A stretch of 5,847 nt of DNA from Alphaproteobacteria bacterium (lineage in GTDB: Bacteria > Pseudomonadota > Alphaproteobacteria > Rhodobacterales > Rhodobacteraceae). The notes below the pieces were generated by a model. It had not been told where the DNA came from. It saw nothing but the letters and a program-made list of their open reading frames with translations, and did not search any database. Location: NCBI GenBank assembly GCA_024279075.1, contig JAJRRX010000159.1:1-5847 (forward strand). Direction: 5' to 3'. Positions 1 to 5,595 of this stretch are shown piece after piece; the first letter of the stretch is position 1, and each line of letters begins with the position of its first letter. The translations under genes and the position numbers were made by a program.

Positions 1-311
1 ATGCCATGAGCCTACTCGCCGCGCGTATTATCCCCAAAGGCACGGCTTATAAGGATATTTCTTACATGCAGGCGCTTAAGCTCTCGACCACCTTTCAGGC
101 GGGCATTGTAAGCTGGGTGGCCTTTTGGGCGTTGTATGGCCAAGGCTTTGGGGCAGAAAACCTCGCGTCGGTGGCGTCCTTCGGTGCGGCCTATATGCTG
201 GTGATTTTGCTGGAGCCATTGGCAGACCTCGCCATTTTGGCCGCTGCCAAAACCCTGAGCCGCTATAAAGATAGCGGGCTGTTTACGCCGCGCTTATTTG
301 CGACCGCCTAA
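1..311 (+). CDS. Small membrane protein of unknown function, probably 5'-partial
   Basis: The reading frame is open to the left edge and ends at TAA 309-311. An ATG at position 6 would give a 101-residue protein (start MSLLAARIIP), but only five bases precede it, so neither a ribosome binding site nor an upstream extension can be judged. Two hydrophobic stretches, about residues 30-47 and 56-80 from that ATG, look like membrane helices. They are linked by a short polar loop (YGQGFGAEN) and followed by a basic tail (KTLSRYKDSGLF). I do not recognise the family and assign no function. It is either the C-terminal part of a longer membrane protein or a small two-helix one. The frame ends just before a strong hairpin, which supports a real gene end. 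Confidence 0.6.
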   Translation, partial: AMSLLAARIIPKGTAYKDISYMQALKLSTTFQAGIVSWVAFWALYGQGFGAENLASVASFGAAYMLVILLEPLADLAILAAAKTLSRYKDSGLFTPRLFATA

Positions 312-314
312 AAC

Positions 315-349
315 GAAGAAGGCCGCGCAGCGATTGCGCGGCCTTCTTG
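315..349. terminator. Bidirectional intrinsic terminator between converging genes
   Basis: A perfect inverted repeat has arms at 316-328 (AAGAAGGCCGCGC) and 336-348 (GCGCGGCCTTCTT). One more A-T pair (329/335) makes a 14-bp stem with a 5-nt GCGAT loop. It starts four bases after the stop of the left plus-strand gene and lies 14 bases past the stop of grxD on the minus strand. Read on minus, the stem runs into CTTCTTCGTTTTA, a usable U-rich tract. Read on plus, it runs into CTTCTTGTAAAT, which is weaker. It probably serves both genes. Confidence 0.85.
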
Positions 350-362
350 TAAATGTGGTCGC

Positions 363-725
363 CTATGCGTTGGCTTCACGCACCTTGTCAGCGGCTTCTT
401 TGCTAAAGGCAATGCCGTTTTCTTCCAGCAATGTGTCCAACTCGCCGGAAATTACCATTTCGGTCACGATATCACAGCCCCCGACAAACTCGCCCTTTAC
501 GTAAAGCTGCGGAATGGTTGGCCAATCAGAAAATTCCTTGATGCCTTGGCGGATGCCCTCATCGGCCAGCACGTTTACGTCCTTATACTCAACGCCCATA
601 AAGTTCAGCACGCCGGCTATGCGGCTGGAAAAGCCACATTGCGGCGCATCTGATGTGCCCTTCATGAAAAATACAACATCGTTGCTGGTGATTTGCTCTT
701 TGATTTGCTCTTCTGGGGTGCTCAT
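363..725 (-). CDS. grxD: Monothiol CGFS glutaredoxin (Grx4/GrxD type)
   Basis: This is a 120-residue single-domain monothiol glutaredoxin. The active-site motif CGFS is at residues 30-33, preceded by the glutathione-binding lysine in FFMKG (K22). WPTIPQLYVKGEFVGGCDI at 68-86 supplies the cis-proline loop and the glutathione-binding GGCD. Family members do little disulfide reduction. They hold a glutathione-ligated [2Fe-2S] cluster as homodimers, or as heterodimers with BolA proteins, and hand it to apo-proteins or iron regulators in the cytoplasm. The ATG at 723-725 has a good purine-rich ribosome binding site (AGAAGGAA) six bases upstream. The gene is last in a minus-strand operon, 19 bp after the small membrane protein gene and one gene away from bolA, which fits the known Grx4-BolA partnership. 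The C-terminal tail after residue 105 is short and charged, as is usual in proteobacteria. Confidence 0.96.
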   Translation of the reverse strand: MSTPEEQIKEQITSNDVVFFMKGTSDAPQCGFSSRIAGVLNFMGVEYKDVNVLADEGIRQGIKEFSDWPTIPQLYVKGEFVGGCDIVTEMVISGELDTLLEENGIAFSKEAADKVREANA

Positions 726-744
726 TTTATCTTCCTTCTCGGTT

Positions 745-990
745 TTATTTGAATCTTACATCTTTGCTTTTCAGCGCTGAAATCTCGCTTAGCCTTTGGG
801 CGCGTTCCACGCTTTCAAGGTCGGTGGCTTCCATGCCGAGTGGCTTTTTGGTATCTACAGTTTCTTTCATGCCGCTGCGCATACGCTCGGCGAGGGGCCG
901 GGAGGCTTTGCCGCGCTTGAGCCAAAGCTCAACCAAAACAGCAAGGCAAATGGCAATGGCCACCCCTGCCACAATGCGCAGTAGCAGCAT
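745..990 (-). CDS. Small single-pass membrane protein between bolA and grxD, function unknown
   Basis: The product has 81 residues. An N-terminal hydrophobic segment (about residues 2-24, ending VELWLKRGK) looks like one membrane helix followed by a positive stretch, which suggests the tail faces the cytoplasm. Residues 25-81 are soluble, highly charged and probably partly helical (LESVERAQRLSEISALKSK). There is no signal peptidase site and no metal-binding cysteine cluster; the only cysteine is C15, inside the helix. Its ATG overlaps the bolA stop codon by one base (TAATG), and no Shine-Dalgarno sequence precedes it, so translation is probably coupled to bolA. grxD starts 19 bp after its stop. 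I do not recognise the family. Position suggests a role tied to the Fe-S pair or simple co-transcription. The tight packing and a plausible helix argue that the gene is real. Confidence 0.8.
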   Translation of the reverse strand: MLLLRIVAGVAIAICLAVLVELWLKRGKASRPLAERMRSGMKETVDTKKPLGMEATDLESVERAQRLSEISALKSKDVRFK

Positions 991-1232
991 TATTCAGGCG
1001 CTTTGGTGGTGAGTGCCAGCGCATGAAGTTCGCCCGCAGGCCCGTCCATTTTGCCCTTGAGCGCCTTATAAACCAGCTGGTGCTGCTTTACCCGGTTCAA
1101 GCCTTTGAATTCTTCCGCCACCACACTGGCGGCATAATGCGCGCCGTCTCCGGCGAGGTCATCAATGCGCACTTCGGCGGTGGGGAAGGCGTCTTTGATC
1201 AGGGCTTCGATTTTATCGGCTGCAATCGCCAT
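990..1232 (-). CDS. bolA: BolA-family protein, partner of monothiol glutaredoxin
   Basis: This 80-residue protein is close to a bare BolA domain. It carries the family signature FKGLNRVKQHQLVYKAL (residues 42-58) and GELHALAL at 67-74 with the invariant histidine H70. The hairpin GDGAHYAASVVAEEF (28-42) resembles the GDGSHF type seen in E. coli IbaG. It has no cysteine, so a bridged [2Fe-2S] cluster would use histidines, H70 and possibly H32. BolA proteins form heterocomplexes with CGFS glutaredoxins and act in Fe-S maturation or iron sensing; grxD lies in the same operon. The ATG at 1230-1232 has AGGAG seven bases upstream. A 17-nt palindrome overlaps that site, so initiation or transcription may be controlled here. 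The symbol marks the family; which BolA paralogue this represents is less certain. Confidence 0.93.
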   Translation of the reverse strand: MAIAADKIEALIKDAFPTAEVRIDDLAGDGAHYAASVVAEEFKGLNRVKQHQLVYKALKGKMDGPAGELHALALTTKAPE

Positions 1233-1241
1233 ATGGATACT

Positions 1242-1258
1242 CCTACTAATTTAGTAGG
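1242..1258 (-). promoter_or_regulatory. 17-nt palindrome at the bolA leader, possible Rrf2/IscR-type operator
   Basis: On the minus strand the sequence is CCTACTAAATTAGTAGG, with 8-bp arms perfectly inverted around one central base. It lies 10-26 bases before the bolA ATG, and its last bases are part of the AGGAG ribosome binding site. The inner ACTAAATTAGT fits the ACTRWWWYAGT core that I recall for type 1 IscR sites, but the flanking G/C of that consensus is replaced by T/A. Iron-sulfur control of a bolA-grxD operon would make sense. As RNA it could fold into a 6-bp hairpin that covers part of the ribosome binding site. The palindrome is seen; the regulator is inferred. Confidence 0.5.
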
Positions 1259-1260
1259 TT

Positions 1261-1288
1261 ATTTAAGGCAATTTGCCACGCGGTTCAA
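1261..1288 (-). promoter_or_regulatory. Candidate promoter for the bolA operon
   Basis: On the minus strand, TTGAAC (1288-1283) and TTAAAT (1266-1261) are spaced by 16 bp, each matching four of six sigma-70 consensus bases. The predicted start would fall in the palindrome at 1242-1258, a common place for a repressor site. A smaller palindrome, GGCAATTTGCC (1267-1277), lies in the spacer. I see no strong terminator between purL and this point, so the operon could also receive transcripts from purL. Confidence 0.35.
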
Positions 1289-1306
1289 GGGGCGGTTTGG
1301 CGCAGG

Positions 1307-3499
1307 TTATTTAACCACATCACGCAAACCGCCTTCAAATGCGTCCTTTACGGCCGCAAGCGGGATGAACGCATCTGCAAGCGCCACAAACCCCCCGCCA
1401 AAACTGCCAATGTGTTCGGCGTGTATGTCTGCCGTGGCGATCAGGGCCAAAATGCCGGCGGTTTTGTCTTTTTGACAGGCGAGCAGGTAGCGCCCCTGAT
1501 CTTCAGCAAAAAGCCATTGCACGGGGGGCAGGGGGCTGGTTTGCTGAATGATGACCCCGCATTTACCGGCGATACACATTTCTGCCGCTGCCAAGGCAAT
1601 GCCGCCATCCGAAATATCATGTGCCGCCGTAATCAGGCCGAGCGTGTGCAGATGCCGGACAATCTCGCCCGCTGCCCGCTCTTGGACGAGGTCCACTTTA
1701 GGCGCATCGCCGATTTCCTTGCCAAACACGTCTGCCAGCAGCGCCGATTGCCCCAGATGTCCTTCGGTTTTACCCAGCTCTATCAGGTCATCACTCCAGT
1801 TTGGCGCTATGCGGATAACCTCATCAAGGCTGGCCAGCAGTCCAACGGCCCCGATGGTCGGGGTTGGGTGAATGCCGGTGCCGTCAGTCTCGTTATACAG
1901 CGATACATTGCCGGACACGATCGGCATGTCGAGCGCCAAGCAGGCCTCGCCGATGCCTTTGATACAGCCCACAAGCTGGCCCATGATTGCGGGCTTTTCA
2001 GGGTTGCCAAAATTGAGATTATCGGTGGTTGCCAAGGGCTTGGCCCCCGTTGCGCACAGGTTGCGATACGCCTCCGCCACCGCCTGTTTGCCGCCCTCAA
2101 TAGGGTTGGCAAAGCAATAACGCGGGTTCACATCACTTGTAAACGCCAGCGCCTTTTCGGTGCCATGCACCCGCACCACGCCAGCGTCGGAGCCGGGGCG
2201 AATGGCGGTGTCGGCCAGCACCATATGGTCATATTGCTCCCATATCCACGCTTTGGAAGCGTGATTAGGCGAGCCGATCAGGGCCAGCAGCGCTTCGGCG
2301 GGAGAGATGTCCGGCACTTCGGTATAAGCCTCCGCTTTTGGTGTCTCCACCCAAGGCCGATCATATTCAGGGGCCTCGCCAGAGAGCGCCTTGAGGGGGA
2401 GGTCGGCCTTTATTTCGCCATTCAAGCGAATGAGGAAACGGTCCTCTGCGATGGTTTCGCCGACGATGGCAAAATCGAGGTCCCATTTGTCAAACACAGC
2501 CTTGGCAACGGCCTCCTTTTCGGGCCGCAACACCATAAGCATCCGCTCTTGGCTCTCGGAAAGCATCATTTCATAGGCGGTCATGTGCTTTTCGCGGCAC
2601 GGCACTTTTTCAAGGTCCAAAATCACGCCAAGGCCGCCTTTATCGCCCATTTCAACCGCCGAGCACGTCAGCCCCGCCGCGCCCATATCCTGAATTGAAA
2701 TCACCGCGCCGGTTTGCATCAGCTCCAGCGTCGCCTCCATCAGGCGCTTTTCGGTGAACGGGTCGCCGACCTGCACGGTCGGGCGCTTTTCCTCGATGGT
2801 GTCATCAAATTCAGCGCTGGCCATAGTGGCCCCTCCCACACCGTCACGCCCCGTTTTGGCCCCTAGATAAACCACGGGCATACCAACGCCGCTGGTCGCC
2901 GAATAAAAAATCTCGTCGGTATTCGCCAGCCCCGCCGCAAAAGCGTTCACAAGGCAATTACCGTTATAGCTTTTGTGAAAGCGGGTTTCACCACCGACAT
3001 TTGGCACGCCAAAGCAATTACCATAGCCGCCGATGCCCTCAACCACGCCATGCACCAGTTGGCGGGTTTTGGGGTGAGAAGGCTCGCCAAAGCTCAGCGC
3101 ATTCATCGCCGCAATCGGGCGCGCGCCCATGGTAAACACATCCCGCAGAATGCCGCCAACGCCGGTAGCCGCGCCTTGATAGGGCTCGATATAGCTCGGG
3201 TGATTATGGCTTTCCATTTTGAAAACAACGCATTGGCCATCACCAATATCAACAATCCCCGCATTCTCACCGGGGCCGCAAATAACCTGCTGGCCATCCA
3301 CCGGCAGGGTTTTTAGCCATAGTTTTGAGGATTTATACGAACAATGCTCGTTCCACATGGCGCTAAAAATGCCCAGCTCGGTCCATGTTGGCTCGCGGTC
3401 GATCAGCTCGCGAATAAGCTGGAATTCAGCCTGATTCAGCCCGTGCTTACGGATGATTTCGGTAGTGATAGCCGGCTCGGCGGCGGTCTCGGTGGGCAT
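1307..3499 (-). CDS. purL: Phosphoribosylformylglycinamidine synthase subunit PurL (small type)
   Basis: PurL is the synthase subunit of the PurSQL complex. It converts formylglycinamide ribonucleotide (FGAR) to its amidine (FGAM), using ATP and ammonia supplied by PurQ, in the fourth step of de novo purine synthesis. Counting from M3 of the longer frame it has 730 residues, normal for the small type; the large fused type has about 1300. In numbering from the upstream ATG at 3505, visible motifs are NEHCSYK (52-58), GPGENAG (77-83), the nucleotide-binding MESHNHPSYIEPYQGAATGVGG (97-118), SIQDMGAAGL (270-279) and GSDAGVVRVHG (438-448). They occur as two AIRS-type halves in tandem, the second with TAAHDISDGG at 626-635. 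I chose the ATG at 3499-3497 because AGGAG sits six bases before it; the upstream ATG (3505) abuts AGGAG with no spacing. The frame is intact. purS and purQ are not in the window. Confidence 0.97.
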   Translation of the reverse strand: MPTETAAEPAITTEIIRKHGLNQAEFQLIRELIDREPTWTELGIFSAMWNEHCSYKSSKLWLKTLPVDGQQVICGPGENAGIVDIGDGQCVVFKMESHNHPSYIEPYQGAATGVGGILRDVFTMGARPIAAMNALSFGEPSHPKTRQLVHGVVEGIGGYGNCFGVPNVGGETRFHKSYNGNCLVNAFAAGLANTDEIFYSATSGVGMPVVYLGAKTGRDGVGGATMASAEFDDTIEEKRPTVQVGDPFTEKRLMEATLELMQTGAVISIQDMGAAGLTCSAVEMGDKGGLGVILDLEKVPCREKHMTAYEMMLSESQERMLMVLRPEKEAVAKAVFDKWDLDFAIVGETIAEDRFLIRLNGEIKADLPLKALSGEAPEYDRPWVETPKAEAYTEVPDISPAEALLALIGSPNHASKAWIWEQYDHMVLADTAIRPGSDAGVVRVHGTEKALAFTSDVNPRYCFANPIEGGKQAVAEAYRNLCATGAKPLATTDNLNFGNPEKPAIMGQLVGCIKGIGEACLALDMPIVSGNVSLYNETDGTGIHPTPTIGAVGLLASLDEVIRIAPNWSDDLIELGKTEGHLGQSALLADVFGKEIGDAPKVDLVQERAAGEIVRHLHTLGLITAAHDISDGGIALAAAEMCIAGKCGVIIQQTSPLPPVQWLFAEDQGRYLLACQKDKTAGILALIATADIHAEHIGSFGGGFVALADAFIPLAAVKDAFEGGLRDVVK

Positions 3500-3510
3500 G
3501 GACATCTCCT
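3500..3510 (-). promoter_or_regulatory. Ribosome binding site that decides the purL start
   Basis: On the minus strand the order is AGGAG-ATGTCC-ATG. The Shine-Dalgarno sequence occupies 3510-3506. The first ATG (3505-3503) follows it directly, which is too close for normal initiation. The second (3499-3497) has a six-base spacer and is preferred. The two choices differ by two residues (Met-Ser). Confidence 0.7.
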
Positions 3511-3567
3511 GCGCTTTGGATTCGCGCTCTTTTAACAGGTATGCCTCTGAATAATAGCCCTCTTTCT

Positions 3568-3587
3568 GTTACAAACCCGTTACAAAC
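3568..3587. repeat. Two 9-bp direct repeats at an 11-bp period upstream of purL
   Basis: GTTACAAAC occurs at 3568-3576 and again at 3579-3587, separated by CC. The 11-bp period is about one turn of the helix, so a protein could contact both copies from one side. The repeats lie about 70-90 bp upstream of the purL start, between a candidate purL promoter and the gene, and 177 bp or more from the divergent gene. They could be a tandem regulator site or chance; no known factor is assigned. Confidence 0.45.
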
Positions 3588-3648
3588 AAGGGTTATGCGC
3601 GAAAGTCGCGGCTCAAGTGTCACGGTTTTAGGAAATATGGCTATAAAA

Positions 3649-3677
3649 TTGATAGGTAACGGAAATGTTATTGCCAA
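3649..3677 (-). promoter_or_regulatory. Candidate purL promoter
   Basis: On the minus strand, TTGGCA (3677-3672, five of six consensus bases) and TATCAA (3654-3649, four of six) are separated by 17 bp. Transcription would start near 3642, giving a leader of roughly 140 nt that contains the tandem GTTACAAAC repeats and a small hairpin, CGCGA-AAG-TCGCG (3598-3610, plus sense). A second -10-like TATTAT at 3556-3551 has no good -35. For the divergent gene on plus I found no convincing promoter in this region. Confidence 0.35.
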
Positions 3678-3763
3678 TCAGGGGCGCTCCTAAGTTAGAT
3701 TCATATCGATAAAAATATGTGCTAACCGCAGCCTAATCTATTAAAGATCATAAGGATTACCCC

Positions 3764-4393
3764 ATGCTCAACCGCCGCAACTTTCTGGCCGCTAGTGCCG
3801 CCGCCACCGTTTTGGGCGTTGCCCGTTCATCCGCCCATCAGCTCGGCGAGGCTTATGTGCTTCCTGAGGAATATATGCCACGCGAAGTGCGTATTCGGGC
3901 GGAATTCGAGCCGAATATAGTGATTGTGGACCCAAACCAATATGCGCTTTACTGGACCATGGAAGATCAGCGCGCCATTCGCTATACTGTGGGTATTGGC
4001 CGTGGCAACCTTTATCATGATGGCGAGTTTTACGTGGGCCGCAAAGTGGAATGGCCCGATTGGCGGCCAACGCCCGATATGCTGGCGCGCGACCCAGACC
4101 ATTATACCCAGTTTCGAGAAGATGGCATTTATGCTGATGGCCCGCAGCCCGGCGGCGTAAATAACCCGCTCGGCGCGCGTGGGCTTTACCTTTATAATGT
4201 CCGCAAACGCCGGGATACCTATTTGCGCATCCACGGCACCAATAACCCGCGCACCATCGGGGTGTCGGTTTCTAACGGCTGTGCCCGTCTGATAAACCCA
4301 CAAGTAGAAGAGCTGTATGACCGCGTGCCTATGGGCACCCGCGTGGTGCTTTACCCTAAGGCAGGTGGCGCCGCACCACATTCGCAGGTCTAG
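3764..4393 (+). CDS. Tat-exported L,D-transpeptidase-like protein (YkuD domain)
   Basis: The product has 209 residues. The N-terminus MLNRRNFLAASAAATVLGVARSSA has a twin-arginine motif (RRNFL), a hydrophobic core and a likely cleavage after about A24, so it should be folded in the cytoplasm and exported by Tat. The rest is a YkuD (L,D-transpeptidase catalytic) domain. NIVIVDPNQYALYW (51-64) opens it, and IHGTNNPRTIGVSVSNGCARL (156-176) carries the catalytic pair H157 and C173 plus R175. The family cross-links peptidoglycan or attaches proteins to it by meso-DAP-centred transpeptidation in the periplasm. Which reaction this one performs cannot be read from sequence. The ATG has AAGGA seven bases upstream. 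The gene diverges from purL and lies 58 bp before a ketoacyl synthase gene. Confidence 0.93.
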   Translation: MLNRRNFLAASAAATVLGVARSSAHQLGEAYVLPEEYMPREVRIRAEFEPNIVIVDPNQYALYWTMEDQRAIRYTVGIGRGNLYHDGEFYVGRKVEWPDWRPTPDMLARDPDHYTQFREDGIYADGPQPGGVNNPLGARGLYLYNVRKRRDTYLRIHGTNNPRTIGVSVSNGCARLINPQVEELYDRVPMGTRVVLYPKAGGAAPHSQV

Positions 4394-4398
4394 ATTGC

Positions 4399-4427
4399 TT
4401 GACCCTTGGCGGGAAACGGGTTCAAAT
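4399..4427 (+). promoter_or_regulatory. Candidate promoter for the ketoacyl synthase gene
   Basis: TTGACC (4399-4404, five of six) and TCAAAT (4422-4427, four of six) have the ideal 17-bp spacing. The predicted start is about 17-20 nt before the ATG at 4452, enough for AGGAG at 4441-4445. No terminator hairpin is seen after the L,D-transpeptidase gene, so readthrough is also possible. Confidence 0.45.
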
Positions 4428-4451
4428 GGTGTAAACCAATAGGAGCCCGCC

Positions 4452-5573
4452 ATGCACCAGCCCGTAATTTCCGGCACCGGAGTTTTTACCCCTGATGAGG
4501 TGATCACGAATGATGAATTGGTGGTCGCCTTTAATGCTTATGCTGACAAATTTAACGCTGAGCATGCCGAGGCGATTGCGGCGGGGGAGGTGGCGGCGAA
4601 GCCCCAATCGTCCAGCGCGTTTATTTTTGCGGCCAGCGGGATTGAGCAGCGGCATGTGATGAATAAATCCGGCATTCTGGACCCTGACCGGATGTATCCT
4701 GAATTGCGCCAACGCCGTGACGATGAGCCGGGGATCATGGCGGAAATGGCGCTGGAGGCGTGCAACAAAGCCTTGGCGCAGGCGGGGAAAACAGCAGCAG
4801 ATGTGGATGCGGTGATTGTGGCGGCGTCCAACATGGAGCGGGCCTATCCGGCGATTGCGATTGAAGTGCAGGACCTGATGGGCATTGAGGGTTTTGGCTT
4901 TGATCTGAATGTAGCCTGCTCCTCGGCCACGTTTGGCATTCAAGCGGCAAGTGATATGGTGCGGTCCGGCTCTGCCAAAGCGATATTGGTGGTAAACCCT
5001 GAAATCACCTCGGGCCATCTGGAGTGGCGGGACCGCGACTGCCATTTTATTTTTGGCGACGTCTGCACCGCAACTTTGATTGAGCGCAAAGAGGATGTGA
5101 CGGTGCCGCATTTTGAAGTGCTCTCCACCAAATGCCTGACGCAGTTTTCCAATAACATCCGCAATAATTACGGCTTTTTGCGCCGCAACCGGCCAGATGG
5201 CGTGGCCGACCGCCGCGATATGCAGTTTATGCAAAATGGGCGGAAGGTGTTTAAAGAGGTGCTGCCGATTGTATCCAAACACATCCTTGGCCACCTCGCG
5301 GAGGCAGGGCATAGCGCGGATGAGTTAAAACGGCTGTGGTTGCATCAAGCCAATAAAGCGATGAACGATTTTATTGGTAAAAAGGTGCTCGGGCGCACGC
5401 CAGAAGCGGGAGAGCAGCCCAATATCTTGCAGGACTATGCCAATACCTCCTCCGCAGGGTCGATCATCGCGTTTTCGCAGTATTCCGAGGATATCACTGA
5501 AGGTGAACTCGGGCTTATCTGCTCGTTTGGGGCGGGGTATTCTGTCGGTTCTGTGCTGTTGCGCAAGGCCTAG
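4452..5573 (+). CDS. Beta-ketoacyl-ACP synthase III family protein, extended FabH-like type
   Basis: This 373-residue thiolase-fold condensing enzyme has an intact Cys-His-Asn triad. C156 is in FDLNVACSSATFG, H298 in LWLHQANKAM and N331 in DYANTSSAGS; GAGYSVGSVLL (360-370) near the C-terminus also fits the fold. KAS III enzymes condense an acyl-CoA primer with malonyl-ACP to start fatty acid synthesis, in the cytoplasm. The protein is about 55 residues longer than E. coli FabH. The extra length is mostly near the N-terminus: residues 24-56, charged and Ala-rich, and 70-95 (GILDPDRMYPELRQRRDDEP). From memory, this long form resembles the Pseudomonas PA3286 (FabH2) group, which takes medium-chain acyl-CoA from beta-oxidation; I could not check this. 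A classic fabH normally sits next to plsX, which is absent here, so a secondary role is likely. AGGAG lies six bases before the ATG. Confidence 0.9.
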   Translation: MHQPVISGTGVFTPDEVITNDELVVAFNAYADKFNAEHAEAIAAGEVAAKPQSSSAFIFAASGIEQRHVMNKSGILDPDRMYPELRQRRDDEPGIMAEMALEACNKALAQAGKTAADVDAVIVAASNMERAYPAIAIEVQDLMGIEGFGFDLNVACSSATFGIQAASDMVRSGSAKAILVVNPEITSGHLEWRDRDCHFIFGDVCTATLIERKEDVTVPHFEVLSTKCLTQFSNNIRNNYGFLRRNRPDGVADRRDMQFMQNGRKVFKEVLPIVSKHILGHLAEAGHSADELKRLWLHQANKAMNDFIGKKVLGRTPEAGEQPNILQDYANTSSAGSIIAFSQYSEDITEGELGLICSFGAGYSVGSVLLRKA

Positions 5574-5574
5574 C

Positions 5575-5595
5575 GGTGCGTGGGGACCACGCACC
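5575..5595. terminator. Hairpin between converging ketoacyl synthase and TerB-family genes
   Basis: A perfect 9-bp inverted repeat (GGTGCGTGG at 5575-5583, CCACGCACC at 5587-5595) with a GGA loop fills nearly all of the 22 bp between the two stop codons. On plus it is followed by CTACGTTTT, a weak U tract. On minus there is no U tract. It probably terminates the plus-strand gene and may block antisense readthrough. Confidence 0.7.

Noticed and set aside
1412..2698. A 428-codon open frame on plus, antisense to purL
   Set aside because: It lies wholly inside the conserved purL gene. Its translation is rich in His, Arg and Gly without any recognisable domain, as expected from the complement of GC-rich coding DNA, and the purL frame explains the sequence fully.
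3447..3677. A 76-codon minus frame spanning the purL start and upstream region
   Set aside because: It overlaps the purL N-terminus in another frame, has no ribosome binding site of note and resembles a translated leader, ending in an Arg/His-rich stretch.
3519..3702. GATTC at 3519-3523 and 3698-3702 as CcrM (GANTC) methylation sites controlling the divergent genes
   Set aside because: Two GANTC sites in about 264 bp is close to the chance rate of one in 256, so no regulatory meaning can be claimed.
3702..3719. CATAT...ATATG inverted repeat upstream of the L,D-transpeptidase gene
   Set aside because: Five-base AT-rich arms around an 8-base spacer are expected by chance in an AT-rich intergenic region, and no promoter could be placed against it.
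3827..4507. A 226-codon open frame on minus, antisense to the L,D-transpeptidase gene
   Set aside because: It covers the YkuD motif on the opposite strand, shows no domain of its own, and crosses the next gene's start region.
4422..5312. A 296-codon open frame on minus, antisense to the ketoacyl synthase gene
   Set aside because: The plus frame carries the intact catalytic motifs. The minus translation is low-complexity, rich in His and Arg, and has no family match that I can see.
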